NCBI GenBank assembly: GCA_028753945.1
Contig: JAPNXP010000011.1
Location: 2,294,001-2,358,000 of the forward strand
DNA length: 64,000 bases
Origin: Hexactinellida sp. DTS-2022
Taxonomy: Eukaryota > Porifera > Hexactinellida
Direction of reading: 5' to 3'
Made by a program: the position numbers and the translations under genes. The notes beneath the pieces were generated by a model, which saw nothing but the letters and a program-made list of their open reading frames with translations, was not told the origin of the DNA and did not search any database. Positions 23,604 to 35,387 of this stretch are shown here, piece by piece (positions within the stretch are counted from its first letter, which is position 1; every line of letters starts with the position of its first letter).

Positions 23604-24054
23604 CTGTTGCATGAGAAATTGAATTGCCGTGAGAAATTGAATATAACCATGGATGCCGTGAGAAATTGAATTGCCGTGAGAATTTGAATCTCCAAATTCA
23701 ATTCAAAGCAATCAAACAATAGTTCATTACTCATTTTATTATGAGAATACTAAAGAATAACAATAGACCTGGCAAAATGACTAATTTTAAATATAGAAAA
23801 TACTACTAATTCTTTCATCAGGTCTAAAGCTTGAATTATTTAGGTTTGCTAAATTCGGTGTTGTCATCCCATCATAAGTAAACCACTTGCGATATACTGT
23901 ATAGTATTATTTCAAAATTTATTTGCAATCTATAGAGACAAAATATTCACATTCTATGTAACAGGTTGTATTCAAATTCTCGCGGCAATTCAATTTCTCA
24001 CGACATCCATGGTTATATTCAATTTCTCACGGCAATTCAATTTCTCATGCAACA
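23604..24054. mobile_element. MITE nested in the left MULE terminal array
   Basis: Inverted arms of about 85 bp (23606-23690 and 23972-24053) are each built of GAGAAATTGAATTGCCGT units and contain ATAACCATGGAT. They start GTTGCATGAG. Removing the block rejoins GGAATAAGA with CCTAAAGC, the array consensus. The exact target duplication is ambiguous (AGACCT or AGGCCT). Confidence 0.7.
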
Positions 24055-24578
24055 GGCCTAAAGCTTGGTATGTAGGAATAAGGCCTAAAATATTTTGAAG
24101 TTGGAATAAGACCTAAAACATATTTTTTTGGAATAAGACCTAAAACTTGGTAAGTAGGAATAAGGCCTAAAATATTTTGAAGTTGGAATAAGACCTAAAA
24201 CATATTTTGTTGGAATAAGACCTAAAACTTGGTAAGTAGGAATAAGGCCTAAAATATTTTGAAGTTGGAATAAGACCTAAAACATATTTTGCTGCAATAA
24301 GATTAATTTTTATTTAACACCTAGAGCCTTTGAAATTGATATTACTCCATAATATAAATGTGAAGTCTGTATAATGAGCTTAATAACATAACATTACATA
24401 ATACCATGTCTGGTGATTCACTTCTCACTTATGAATTCTGTTGACTAGTATACTATTACTATTACTATATATACTCAATGTTATTTGTCCAAGCATTTTC
24501 TCTCAATTTAATTAATGGAATTTTCGATTGTTGAAGGCAAAAGATTACATTCTTTTAATTTTACATCTGGGGGATATA

Positions 24579-25059
24579 CAGTATCCGGACAAAAGTATTC
24601 GACCACCCAACATTTTGCCATTGAAAACAATACTATAGTAGGCCTAATAATATTGTTCAATGTATTAAAACTTTATGATATATTGTTATTTTGAATTCAG
24701 ATTCGTATTCCACCCAATCGAATAACCCATTGTAGATGCTTTTAAATTGGTTACATATTAATTCGGTTGAAAATGATCATCAAATGGCAAAATGTGCCAC
24801 CAGTTCCCATCTCTCCCATAGTCGCAATTTGGGAAAAGTGGTACATAGTGGCACAGGAAGAAAATTTTTAACCAAATCAAAATGGGATTGAATTGAAAGC
24901 TCCAACAATTGTGAATTCGAATGTGCAGAATACGAATATGTAATCGAAATATCAATATCTCATATAATTTTAAAACACCATCTTCCATTGTTATCCCCAC
25001 TATAGTACTATTTTCAATGGGAAAATGTTGGGTGGTCGAATACTTTTGTCCGGGTAGTG
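24579..25059. mobile_element. Mariner-type MITE inside the FLYWCH coding region
   Basis: The ends CAGTATCCGGACAAAAGTAT and inverse CACTACCCGGACAAAAGTAT are flanked by TA (24577-24578 and 25060-25061). Removing the element and one TA rejoins the host frame as TSGGY-RYTKYRESNG, a normal FLYWCH segment. Confidence 0.85.
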
Positions 25060-25969
25060 TAGATATACAAAGTATCGCGAATCGAATGGAATTGTTTATC
25101 TTAGATGCACATTAGCTAAACAGGTTACATGCGGGGGATTGGCGAAAGTTGATATCGCTGTCAATCTTTTGGAGATAACAAGAGAGCATAATCATTCCAA
25201 AGATGAATATAAATCTGACAGTATTGTTCTAGCTAACAGAATTAAACGTAAAGCTGAGTCATCCACTGATAATTTACGAGAAATGTTTAACAATGAATCT
25301 CGCAATTCTTCAGGAGCATGTTCACTAACCTATAAGAAAATTGAGAGCACTTTGTTGAAGAGAAGGAGGTTAGAGATGCCAAAATTGCCATCTTCTCCTG
25401 AAGAGTTTGTAGATCTCTTGCTACACTCTTCTTATTCCATAAATTATAGATTAACAATTCGAGAATGCAATGAAACAGCTGTAGTTTTTGCAACTGATCT
25501 CATGATATCAAAGCTTATTGATGACCAAACTATTCATTTCGATGCTACATTTAAGGTAGTTCCGCGACTTTTCTACCAGTTATTTACAATTTTTATCCGG
25601 TACAAAGGGCATGCAATCCCAGCAATACACATATTGATGACTGTAAAGAGTGAACAGCTATATAGAGCCGTATTATCAGCAGTTCATGGATTTATTCCTA
25701 ATTTCAAACCAACCTTTGCATTGTGTGATTTTGAAAAAGCGTCACGCAATGCATTTACAACTGTCTTCTCCAATATAATACTGGTAGGATGTTGGTTTCA
25801 TTATACTAAGGCTCTTTACGAGAAAGTACAAAGGTTGGGTCTTGGTAAGCTCTACAAGATTAACAAAGTATTCAAAACATGGATTCATAAACTAATGGCT
25901 TTGCCATTTTTAGTAGAATAGGATACTCAACCTACATATTTAACTATTAATCTACCGAGCATGGGTTAA

Positions 25970-26838
25970 GGAGATAGAGGCTCAAATTTTAGACACCCGA
26001 TAACCCCCAATTATTATTGCGTTTTTGGACAGTACAACTTATTCTAAGAAGGACGTAGAAACTCAGAATTTCTAAAATCGAAGAATTTGAATTAGATATT
26101 GATAGTCAAATTTTAGCCTAATAGTGAATCCATACTAGATAATGTAAGAGCTAGCAATTTACTCTAATAGGCGCAAGTTCTGTAAAAGTGCCAATTTAAC
26201 TCTTTACTATTAGTTACATCAGATCCGCCACGTACATTTATCAGAATCAATTTAACTATTTTTTTCTATAGATTTTCAAATAATTGCTCAAATTTACCAA
26301 TATTTGGCTCTGATTAATTATTAACTCTATAACTTTGTATTACAGTTGAAAATCGACACGGCGGATCTGGTAGCTCTACTGACAAGGATCCTTTTTGAGG
26401 GATAGTTTTTTTTTCTCCGACTTATATCTTTTGAGATATCCTCTACATAAACAAGGTCACACCCCAGAAATACTCAAGTAATGTATTTGTACAAAATGAC
26501 GGTGATTTTGACCTTTAGTGACGTCAAAAAGGTCAAAAGAATGTCCGAATCAACTTTTTCTATCGGATCTGGATAGGTGGCATGTAAAAGTATAACTAGG
26601 AGTGGCTAAACTAAAATTTATCCTTTTTCATAAATTTACAATAATTGACTACTCTATGGCCATATTATTTATAAAAAGATGATTTGGACCTTTCGTGGGG
26701 TCAAAAATGTAAAAAAAATGTCCGAATCGAATTTTTCTTGCGGAATTGGATAGATGGTGTATAAAAGTATAGTTGGAATGCTTCAACAAGAATTTTTGCA
26801 TTATCTAATAATAGATATCAATTTGAGCCTCTATCTCC
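25970..26838. mobile_element. TTAA-type MITE (Kolobok or piggyBac-like), 869 bp
   Basis: Inverted ends GGAGATAGAGGCTCAAATT are perfect over 19 bp and flanked by TTAA (25966-25969 and 26839-26842). TTAA duplication with G-rich ends fits Kolobok; piggyBac elements normally begin CCC. Two internal segments (26540-26620 and 26720-26800) are diverged direct repeats around TGTCCGAATC and TAAAAGTATA. No transposase. It interrupts the MULE core. Confidence 0.85.
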
Positions 26839-28380
26839 TTAAATTGTTCTGAATTGGAACTTATTAATTCTTTTAAGAAATATTTTACTAAAACATGGAT
26901 AGATGGGAGTGTAAGTTTATCTGTATTTTACTACGAGATTAATACAAGCAATGGGGCTGAATCCTACCACAAATCGTTAAAGTCGTGCATAAAAACAAAC
27001 CATCCAAACATTTGGAAATTCATGACGGTCATGAAAAACGTATTATCAGATCATGATTTGGAAATCGAAAGGTTGGATAATGGGTTAGAAACTACTAGGG
27101 GGCCAAAACTAATAACTCGTTTAAATGCTGACCTACGGACCAAATACAAAACAAAATATATAAATAAGATATATAGTATATAAATTGCATTTCCCTAACA
27201 ATAGGAAGCGAGAACAAAACTATATTAAGTACATCAACAGATCAAATAAATTCAGAAATAGATGAATCAGATTTATCCAGTGATGAAGAACCTATTGAAT
27301 CACGATGCCACGTATGCCTCCTGAAAAGGAAAGATAATTTTGCACTTCTGCATGTGGATTTTGCCCACGCTGGATTCTGTGAAAGATGTGCAAATGAATT
27401 GAAAGCTCAGAACCATGAGTGCCCAATTTGCCGGGGAAAAATCAATGGCATAATGAAAGTCTTCAATGGTGATTTTTTGGATCTTATATTTTGATTTAGA
27501 AAGTATTTATTTAGGTTTCTTTGTTTTCGCTAGTCATAAACCTTGTTGGTCACATTCATTATACATGAATATTATGTAGAAATCATTAATATTTTATGTT
27601 TAAAGTAATCCAAAGATAAAAAATCTTATCAAATCAAACTTATTTGGCAATATTCCTACTACCAAGTTTAGGTCTTATACCAGCAAAATATGTTTTAGGT
27701 CTTATTCCAACTTCAAACTTATTTGGGCAATATTCCTAGTATCCTACTACCAAGTTTTAGGTCTTATTGCAGCAAAATATGTTTTAGGTCTTATTCCAAC
27801 TTCAAAATATTTTAGGCCTTATTCCTACTTACCAAGTTTTAGGTCTTATTCCAACAAAATATGTTTTAGGTCTTATTCCAACTTCAAAATATTTTAGGCC
27901 TTATTCCTACTTACCAAACTTTAGGTCTTATTCCAACAATAAATTAGGTCTTAATCCGGCGACTCATATATAGGTGGACAGATCATACTGTCCCAAGACG
28001 GAACTACACAGGGGGTTCCTTTGGCGATGCCAAAGTATGCTATCGGAATAATACCACTAATCCGGAGACTAAAAGATCCAAGCTCAATGCAAGTGTGTAT
28101 GCAGACGACGCAACGGGAGTAGGTACACTTAAAAGGTGATGGACGCAACTGAATGAGGAATGACCACCTTTTGGACTTGTTAAATATCATAAAAGTGAAG
28201 ATACTGTTAAGTTATTTGCTGATTCTGGTGTATTTATGACGAGTGATGGAAGAATATTGCTGGGTCAGTCATTGGACGAAATAATTTCTGGATAATCAAA
28301 TAGGGGACAACATCTCATCAATAATCAACCAACCAGGATTACTAAGTCAGATTGCTAAGACCCACCTCATGCTGTATATA

Positions 28381-28945
28381 CACTAGCCGGCCAAAAGTAT
28401 TTGAACAGCAATAATTTGTATTTATACATTCAAGCTTCTATCAGCACAATAGCATTGGTAGATGCATCAACACTGCTATTTACAAAATGCAATATGTGAA
28501 GTATAATAAAATAGCAAATTTTTTGAGTTAACATTTATATCGAGGTGTTAAACTCATTAACTATATAATTAGCTAATTAAATATATAATTTCTGATCATC
28601 AAGATGGAATGGGAATATAGAAGTTTTCATTACAGATTTGAATTCCACATGGTCGAATTACTCTAGGAGGATAATTTCAAATGATTGCGTTTATTCTCTA
28701 CTAGAATACAGCCACATTCCCATTTGTGCCACTTGTACCACAAGTGGCACGTGGCAGATACACTTGTGCCACTTCATGGATATTAACCAAAATCACGTGA
28801 ATTCAAAATATTATTTAATTTATAACTATAGCAAGATATTTATAGTCATTCCAGAGTAGTTTAAAGAGCCTCTAATAAGTTACCAGACGATTATTGCAGT
28901 TTGCATTAAAACTCCAATTGTTCAAATACTTTTGGCTGGTTAGTG
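28381..28945 (+). mobile_element. Mariner-type MITE, best-preserved copy of its family
   Basis: The ends CACTAGCCGGCCAAAAGTAT and inverse CACTAACCAGCCAAAAGTAT are flanked by TA (28379-28380 and 28946-28947). The middle has a GTGCCACTTG palindrome cluster. Excision on paper gives HAVYTAYTQGFSTKW in the reverse transcriptase. Relatives in this window lie at about 15236, 16090, 20062, 22610, 46740-46949 and 63686. Confidence 0.85.
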
Positions 28946-29749
28946 TACAGCCTATACACAAGGTTTCTCTACTAAATGGTCCTTTTTGTCTAGAACTACT
29001 AATGAAATTACAAATTTCCTCGATCCTTTAGATTGTGAAATAGGACAACATTTAATTCCTAGTATTATAGGGGAAGAAATACCAGGAGATTGGTTGAAAT
29101 AACTTATTTCCCTCCCGCGCGTCTGGGAGGCCTAACTTTTGATAGTCCAGCCCTAAAGCTGAGACGGAGTACTAAAACTCTCTATTCGTAACTGAGCCCC
29201 TCATAATCCGACTTTGAACCAAGATGAAGATTCAAAGATATCCTAGAAGGCCATCGATCAGGAAAAGAAAGAGATACATGCTACGACACTCAATACATCG
29301 AAATATTTCGTTTAGATTCTCAAAGATCGGCTTCCCCTAGATTATTAACTTGCAATTGAGATTGCAGCTGTAAAGGAATCTTCTAATTGGATCTCCACTA
29401 AACTGTTTCAAAGACAAGGTTTTTCCCTAAATAAGGAGCATTTCGCAATGCCCTCTGTCTCCGATATGGCTAGCAGACACCTAGAATGCCCCAAAATGTG
29501 TTTGTAGGAAACTAAAAACAGTTGAACATGCGTTTTCTTGCAACACAAGAGGATACACAATAATTCGCCATAATGAAATCCATGATTGTACTGCAAAATT
29601 GCTCAGTGAAGTGACTCACGATGTAGTAGTACAGCCAATGCTCCATAACCTAAATGGTGAAATTTTAATCCCGCGAAACCATGATGTTAACGCAAGACTT
29701 GATATATCTTCTTATTGTGGGGGTCGATTTGAAAAGTCATTTTATGATA

Positions 29750-29891
29750 CAGTGGATGCTGGTTATAAGCACATCGTCGGAAACTGCACTTAATGTGCTT
29801 ATAACCGGCATGCTCTTGTAACCGATATAAATTCTATAGGGTATATGGCAACCGTTTTCCAACATAGTGTGCTTATATCCGACATCTACTG
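29750..29891. mobile_element. Mariner-type MITE, 142 bp
   Basis: The ends are CAGTGGATGCTGGTTATAAG and inverse CAGTAGATGTCGGATATAAG, flanked by TA (29748-29749 and 29892-29893). Most of the element is terminal repeat around a TTATAACCGGCATG core. Removal rejoins SFYD with IRIFNP exactly. Confidence 0.85.
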
Positions 29892-30141
29892 TATAAGGAT
29901 TTTTAATCCATACTCTAGGACGAATCGTTCAAGCCGACTATCCAATGTATATAGATCTCAAGAGCTAGAGAAGCGTAGAAAATATCAACAACGGGTGCTT
30001 GAAGTTAAAAAGTCATCTTTCACACCTTTAGTATTCTCTGCTTGTGGTGGAATGGGACATACAGTTTTATGCATACGAGTCGGGGCAGTCGTATTGGAAG
30101 GACAAATTACCCGATGCAAGATGGTCACCCTATCGACATAA

Positions 30142-31746
30142 TACTTGCGGAGAGTCTCTCTAACCACGATTCCCTTCTCGAATATACATACCCCCTTTTG
30201 CCCCTCTTTGATTGATTATCTTATTTACTGCATTCCTGTGAAACAATAAATATATTGGAACTGACATTTTAACCCCATGTCAATGGATATTAAACTTCTT
30301 CTCTCAAAATAATATATCGAATTGCAACATTTGCAATGCAGAGATTTGTGCAAATGCGGTTTTAACAGTTTAATGCGAATTCATTGCAGTTCTCACCACA
30401 ATATTAGTTTTAACGTGACTACGGATATTGTTATTTAGAAATGTCGCATGCAAACAGATATCCCATTTATACCAAGTATTCTTTTGCCGAAACCCTTTAA
30501 AGATTTGCTGCAGTAAATGGATTTAGTATGGTAAAAGTGAATTTATACGCACTATATCAGAAGTGGTTATTGTATCAAAAACTGCTATTTATCATTTCTT
30601 TCTACAAATTATACTAGACACTAATTCTTATGTATTAATATTTATACCTATTGCAATGCAACCCGCTTAACCGCCATCTCTGTATAACTGCTACCTAAAT
30701 AAACTCTGTTGCACGATTTTCAATTGATATATATTTCTGTGTTGGGGTAACATGTACATATCAGGAACCAAGTCCCTTGGGCTCGGTAAGATCCACAACA
30801 TCCACTGTATTGAGGTGTTTTAGAATACACATGATATTTACTCATTGATTTAATAATACGTATATTGTTACAAATACGTAACTGTACAAAGGATTCAACA
30901 TGAACTAATAGTACTAAACAGATATCCGAATATTTTTGTTTCAAAATGACGAATTACGGATAATTCCAAAACCGGCTACACAAGTGATATAAGTATTTTT
31001 TGCATAAGTTATTAAACACAATTAATGTGATATTTAACTAAGTAATCGATATTAGGATTATTATATTCGAAATTGAGTCAATCAACCCAAATCTTCCAAG
31101 AATACTCATATACTCACTAAAATTTCTTATTTTTCACCTGATTAACCGAAATGTAACCGGATTATCTGAGAATATTTTGTATTACATTGATAAACTTATT
31201 AAGCTGTTGATTTTATTAAACAATTACCCATTAAGCGGAGTCTTATTTAGATCGTTTGATAATATAGTCATTTTGTTATAAGAAGTCCAGATTGGTCTTT
31301 AGATAATATTGAATACACAATGCATAAAGGAATTAATAATTTAGATTTGTGTTCTAGTTATAGGACACAACTTCGATCTATTAATAATTAACTCGAAGCT
31401 GATTCACGATATGTATTTGTACACAGATAATCCATTTAATTTACTAATTACTTTATTAGGTCACAACCATAAGCTTAAAATAATCATTATTTTTTACCTG
31501 CCTTCCTAATAAGGCAATCTTGAGGATTCGATGGAGTTGTTCTGATTCACTAGTATTTAAAGTGAAGTATGTTATGTTCAATCTGTTAGTAGCTACTACA
31601 ACTTGCTCCATTCCTAATGCTAGTGTTCCTACTACAGTGACGTGCAATCGAGTGAAGACGCAAAAACACATTCATTATGAACTTTTCATGAACATAGATT
31701 CCGTCTACAAACAAATTTTGTTTACTTCTATACTCGTTATTAATTA
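30142..31746. other. Intronic DNA without a recognised gene
   Basis: No protein family was identified. A short CCATTAAGCGGAGTC near 31227 is a relic of the CTCCGCTTAAT MITE family. Overlapping opposite-strand ORFs at 31456-31747 have no recognisable features. Confidence 0.45.
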
Positions 31747-31753
31747 GCTCAGC

Positions 31754-34700
31754 CATAGCCTACTATACATAAGGCCTCACAGTAAAATATGAAATCTGGA
31801 CCAGGGATGCGGTCGCGGCCGGGAAACGAAAATAATGGTATTGCAATTTTAGATCAAATATAGTGACTTACTGCTTAAAAACAGCTACCTCAATAACTAG
31901 CAACTGTAATAAAGTAATACGTATACTCTCATTATACCATTAATCTTGTTACTTTGTGAGTTTGAATACAGTCACATAACATACACAATACAGAAACTAC
32001 TAGAAAACCTCTATTTACTCTGGTAGATATATTTACTTCACATAAGACAACTAACTCGTATCTAAACAATCAGGAATTGAACTTTTTCAATTTCCGCTTT
32101 TCTAATCCCTTAAAGTAAGGCTCGAATTGTAATTCTTGACAAGATTTGCAATTAGACAATTTGCTTCACTCCGAACGAGACTTGATAGAATGGTTGAACC
32201 TTTCACATTACAAGAAGGACAAGTAGTTATCCAACCTTCAAAACCACTATCAAGCCCAGTTAGGGAGCCAAAAGCAAGTGTTACTAAAATCTTTCTAGTT
32301 TGACCTTCTATCAACTGGGACATAAGTTCACTATTACTTTGGGTTATGGTTAGAATCTTCCAAACAATAATTAAAGATTCTAATGCAAGCTCTGAAGGAT
32401 ACTTTAGACCACCACGATCAGAAAGCTGCAGTAGTTGGTACCGGAATTCGAAGGATTCATCTACTAGAATATCTTTGTCGTTAATTAAAAGATCTCGGCA
32501 TATTAAGCACGGTGAAGAATGCTTAAGGTATTGGTAGGCAGCATACCCAGCAATAAAAGCTAGTGACTGAGTGTTGGGGTATCGCACTCAATGGCTGATA
32601 CATCTGATAGAGCATCAAGAAAAGGATCAATGTCAATTTCTGTATCTGTATGTACGCTATAAATGGGAGAGAAAGACTGAATAAATTCCTCCATAGAAAT
32701 CTGGCTGGATGGTTGAGTGTTGGTATTAGAAAATAGAGTTAATAGATTGGAGATCTTCAAACGACGTTCAGCTTCTAAATTTTGAAGGTACGAAACATGG
32801 CAATTTGATCCAGACATCATCCGATAAAGTCCGAAATGGTGCTCTAGTGGATCTGTCTGTAAGAAACGTGTTAAAATGTAATCATATCCACATTGTCTAG
32901 TTAGATAATTAACTATTTGAGGGAGTGCAATGCACGCGTGTCTTAAGCTTGTAAAAGTTTGCCTGCTCAATTTGCCATCTTTAGAAGAGTGTGATTCCCA
33001 AGTCTCTAGCCAATTTACTATCCTGGTTAAAAAGATAAAGCGTTCGTCATTAACTGTGAAAGGGCGACATGAAGAATCATTTCAACGAATATGCTTATAT
33101 GGAAATTTACATTAAACATGTTCCATAACGTGAGTAGAATTTTGACGAAACTAGAGGTGTTTGTTTTCAACTCACTGCAACGTTGATCATTTTGGAGAGC
33201 TAGAGCAGCAATCGTGGACTCATGGATTACTTTCAGGACTAATGTGACATTTTGGCGTTCCAATACAGAAGGATAACATGATTTAAATGTCAACCGCGGG
33301 GCTAATTTTGCAAGACTCTCCTTCTCTGAGCTATAAAGGGCGCGTACATCTTGGAAAGAAGCGCAGCACACCTTTAAAGGAAATGAACAATAATCAAATC
33401 TAATATCGTCAAAATCGGGGTAGAAAAACCACTTATAACTGGACTTCAGATTTAGCCAATTGTTTCGTACAGATTTCAAAATGTGGACGAAATCGAAAGT
33501 GAGATACAGAGGCCTGTTAGGAACACAAGGATGAGGTACACATGTTTCAAGCTTACCAACAGGAGAGAATAGTTTGAATGACTTGACGTTAAGAGGATAG
33601 TTATCTGTTGAGATTACATCCACACATAAATCACAAGTTTCGATATCTTTAATACAAGCGAGTATGATGGGGAATATCTTCTCAGCGGAAAGAGAGGCAC
33701 ATGGTAATAGACGAACTATAGTAGACCATTTTTTCTGGAGACTTGATACCATAATAGCGAATACAGACTTTATTGGATCTTCTGGGCATAGAATAGAACC
33801 ATATATCTTGCCTCCTTTATATGTGACATCAGATTTTACGTGAATTTCGTCCATTTGCATAACGATATGTTTCTCAGCTTCAGTGAAAGAATTTGTCGCT
33901 TGCTTGAGGAAAGGAATGAATTCACACTCAAGTCCGAATGAAGAATACAACTTCTCCAAAGTGTTGACATGAGGCAGAGATAGACAAGCCATTTGTTGAA
34001 GATACTTATAACATGCTGGTGAAATTAAATGTGCTTTAAGTGCCATAACCTGTGTGAGGATGTTGTACCTCCGCCTGTTTTTGGGTACAATACTGTTTTC
34101 AAGCTGACATTGGATGAATTGAAGCTTGGATATTTCGGGGAATCAGTTAATTAATTAACTCTAATTCACCATTAGATGAAAGTACTTTGTTAATGAGTAG
34201 TTGGATATTGTCCTTCGCTAAAGATAAAGTCTCATTAACGGTCTTTGAAACAGATTCAGTTTTTGAACAGGACGAGGGGATATAGAAATCTCACAGAGAA
34301 TTGATTCAAGGTGTCGTATATCGCTGATTGAGCAAATTGGAATTGGTAAAATTTCTCCATTACGATAAGCTCTAACTGACAAATCGAAGGACACTAATAT
34401 ATGGGTGTTGACAATGATATTGTGTTCTGTCAGTAGAGGTAGCATATAAATTAGACTAAAGACCATGTTTTAGGTAGGGAAAGCAAAGGTAACTTAGCTT
34501 GGATATCCTGGAAACAATTGATCTGATATTTCTCTTTCTCTTCGCTCTCAGATGCCAGGCTAAGTGTTAATGCTTCATTGAACATTTCCTCATCTTTTGA
34601 GGTAGGTGACACACATCTGCGCTTTTTGGAGCTAATAGATTGAGAACAGATTGACTGGTGTCCTGGTAGAAAAACTGGAACAGCACCATCTTTTAGCTTT

Positions 34701-35380
34701 GGGTTGACTCTTGGAATTTCACGATAAGTACCATCTCCGTTTGGAACTTTGTGAGTATACTCAACATCCTCCTGGCGAAAATGATTTACACACACGTAAA
34801 CCCCCTTGAATGATTGTAAATCGTCTCTCCGAAGAACCTGAAGCCATCTGTGTCTTAGGTCATCTGGTTTCGTAGGTAGTTTAAAAACTGGGACACAGTG
34901 ATCGTCGTTGTAGTTGATTTTGCATCCGAAAACGGCACAACTGTTGGGCATCGTTAGAAAAAAACTAATAAATTAATGGTGGTACGTATAGCATAAATCA
35001 AATTATAAGGTTACCGTAATTAATTCATAGGGAAATGGGCTCTGTAGGGGTATTGTACTAATGGGAATGACATAAATAAATAACAAGATGGATTATTTAG
35101 CTGTAGAGCGTAATAAAAGTATAAATTTGCTATGTATGTTATATACCATAAACCACTTATTTATATTATGGGTGAATAACAACACAAAATTCTAAAATTA
35201 GCTTTGTGGTTAATATGCATATTTTTCGATATATATCGACTGCTAGTCACCGGAATATCTGTTTTTAAGCGGAATGTCACTAAATTTGATAAAAAATTGC
35301 AATTTCGTTTCCCGGCGGCGACCGCATCCCTGGTCCAGATTTCATATTTTACTGTGAGGCCTTATGTATAGTAGGCTATG
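31754..35380 (-). mobile_element. P element B with 78-bp terminal inverted repeats
   Basis: Inverted repeats 31754-31831 and 35303-35380 are nearly identical and begin CATAGCCTACTATACATA. They are flanked by GCTCAGC on both sides (31747-31753 and 35381-35387; GCTCAGCC if the next base is counted). The 3.6-kb element has one minus-strand transposase gene. The first bases align with those of element C (CGTGACCTACGTTATATA), so the two are related families. Confidence 0.92.
32102..34951 (-). pseudogene. P-element transposase B
   Basis: The ATG at 34951 starts a THAP domain (residues 1-96) with all ligands present: CAVFGC, VCVNHF, and the VPVFLPG end. Segments then run 34951-34451, 34466-34218, about 34135-33027, 32970-32560 and 32587-32102. 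Changes of frame occur near 34460, 34150, 33100 and 32570. The first Asp is in VMQMDEIHVKS, the second in STDNYPLNVKSF, FDFVHILKSVRNNW follows, and the Glu is in DPLEHHFGLYRMMSG. Two cysteine pairs (SPCLICRD, CPSCNVKG) end the protein. P elements can have introns, but the overlaps look like single-base indels, so I call it a pseudogene. Of the three copies it is the least damaged in the THAP ligands. Confidence 0.88.
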
Positions 35381-35387
35381 GCTCAGC

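Larger units (their letters stand above)
24514..27493 (+). pseudogene. MULE transposase with FLYWCH, DDE and RING regions
   Basis: The ATG at 24514 opens a FLYWCH zinc finger (MEFSIVEGKRLHSFN ... GIVYLRC ... LLEITREHNHS), split by a MITE at 24579-25059. The open segment 25139-25921 holds the MULE core: first Asp in IHFDATFKVVP (about 25541), second Asp in ALCDFEKASRN (about 25727), then GCWFHYTKAL. An in-frame TAG at about 25919 and a TTAA-type MITE (25970-26838) follow. The core resumes at 26845-27180 with NTSNGAESYHK, whose Glu (about 26959) completes DDE. After a frame change, 27240-27493 encodes an acidic linker and a RING-type finger (CHVC, FAHAGFCERC, CPIC). Dead through stop, frameshifts and insertions. 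Confidence 0.85.
23512..27965 (+). mobile_element. Complete MULE with tandem-repeat terminal inverted repeats
   Basis: It is flanked by a perfect 9-bp duplication, ATATATAGG (23503-23511 and 27966-27974), the usual MULE size. The ends CCGGAATAAGACCTAA and CCGGATTAAGACCTAA are inverted. Both terminal regions (about 23515-24300 and 27650-27960) are arrays of a unit of about 80 bp. Each unit alternates GGAATAAGACCTAAAAC and GGAATAAGGCCTAAAATA with CATATTTTGTT, TTGGTAAGTA and TTTTGAAGTT spacers, in opposite orientation at the two ends. Inside are a broken transposase and RING gene and three nested MITEs. The element itself sits within a reverse-transcriptase relic. Confidence 0.85.
27966..30140 (+). 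pseudogene. Reverse-transcriptase relic, C-terminal half
   Basis: After the MULE, the frame reads [16 protein letters not shown] (RT motif before the active site), then [14 protein letters not shown], the catalytic YADD box, near 28095. After a MITE (28381-28945) come GFSTKWSFLSRTTNE, LPARLGGLTF and later a Cys/His region (HAFSC...IIRHNEI). The last part is ARLDISSYCGGRFEKSF joined across another MITE to RIFNPYSRTNRSS and SSFTPLVFSACGG. The family is abundant in cnidarians, sponges and other invertebrates. The C-terminal Asp-rich part looks nuclease-like (restriction-like endonuclease of non-LTR elements), but that is inference. Stops and frameshifts occur throughout, and the N-terminal half is not readable. 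Confidence 0.75.

Noticed and set aside
23501-23734. Minus-strand ORF with repeated FRSYS units
   Set aside because: It is the translation of the MULE terminal tandem repeats and nested MITE.
30142-31746. Possible host genes around 31456-31747
   Set aside because: ORFs overlap on opposite strands, have no family features and lie within the inferred DOCK intron.
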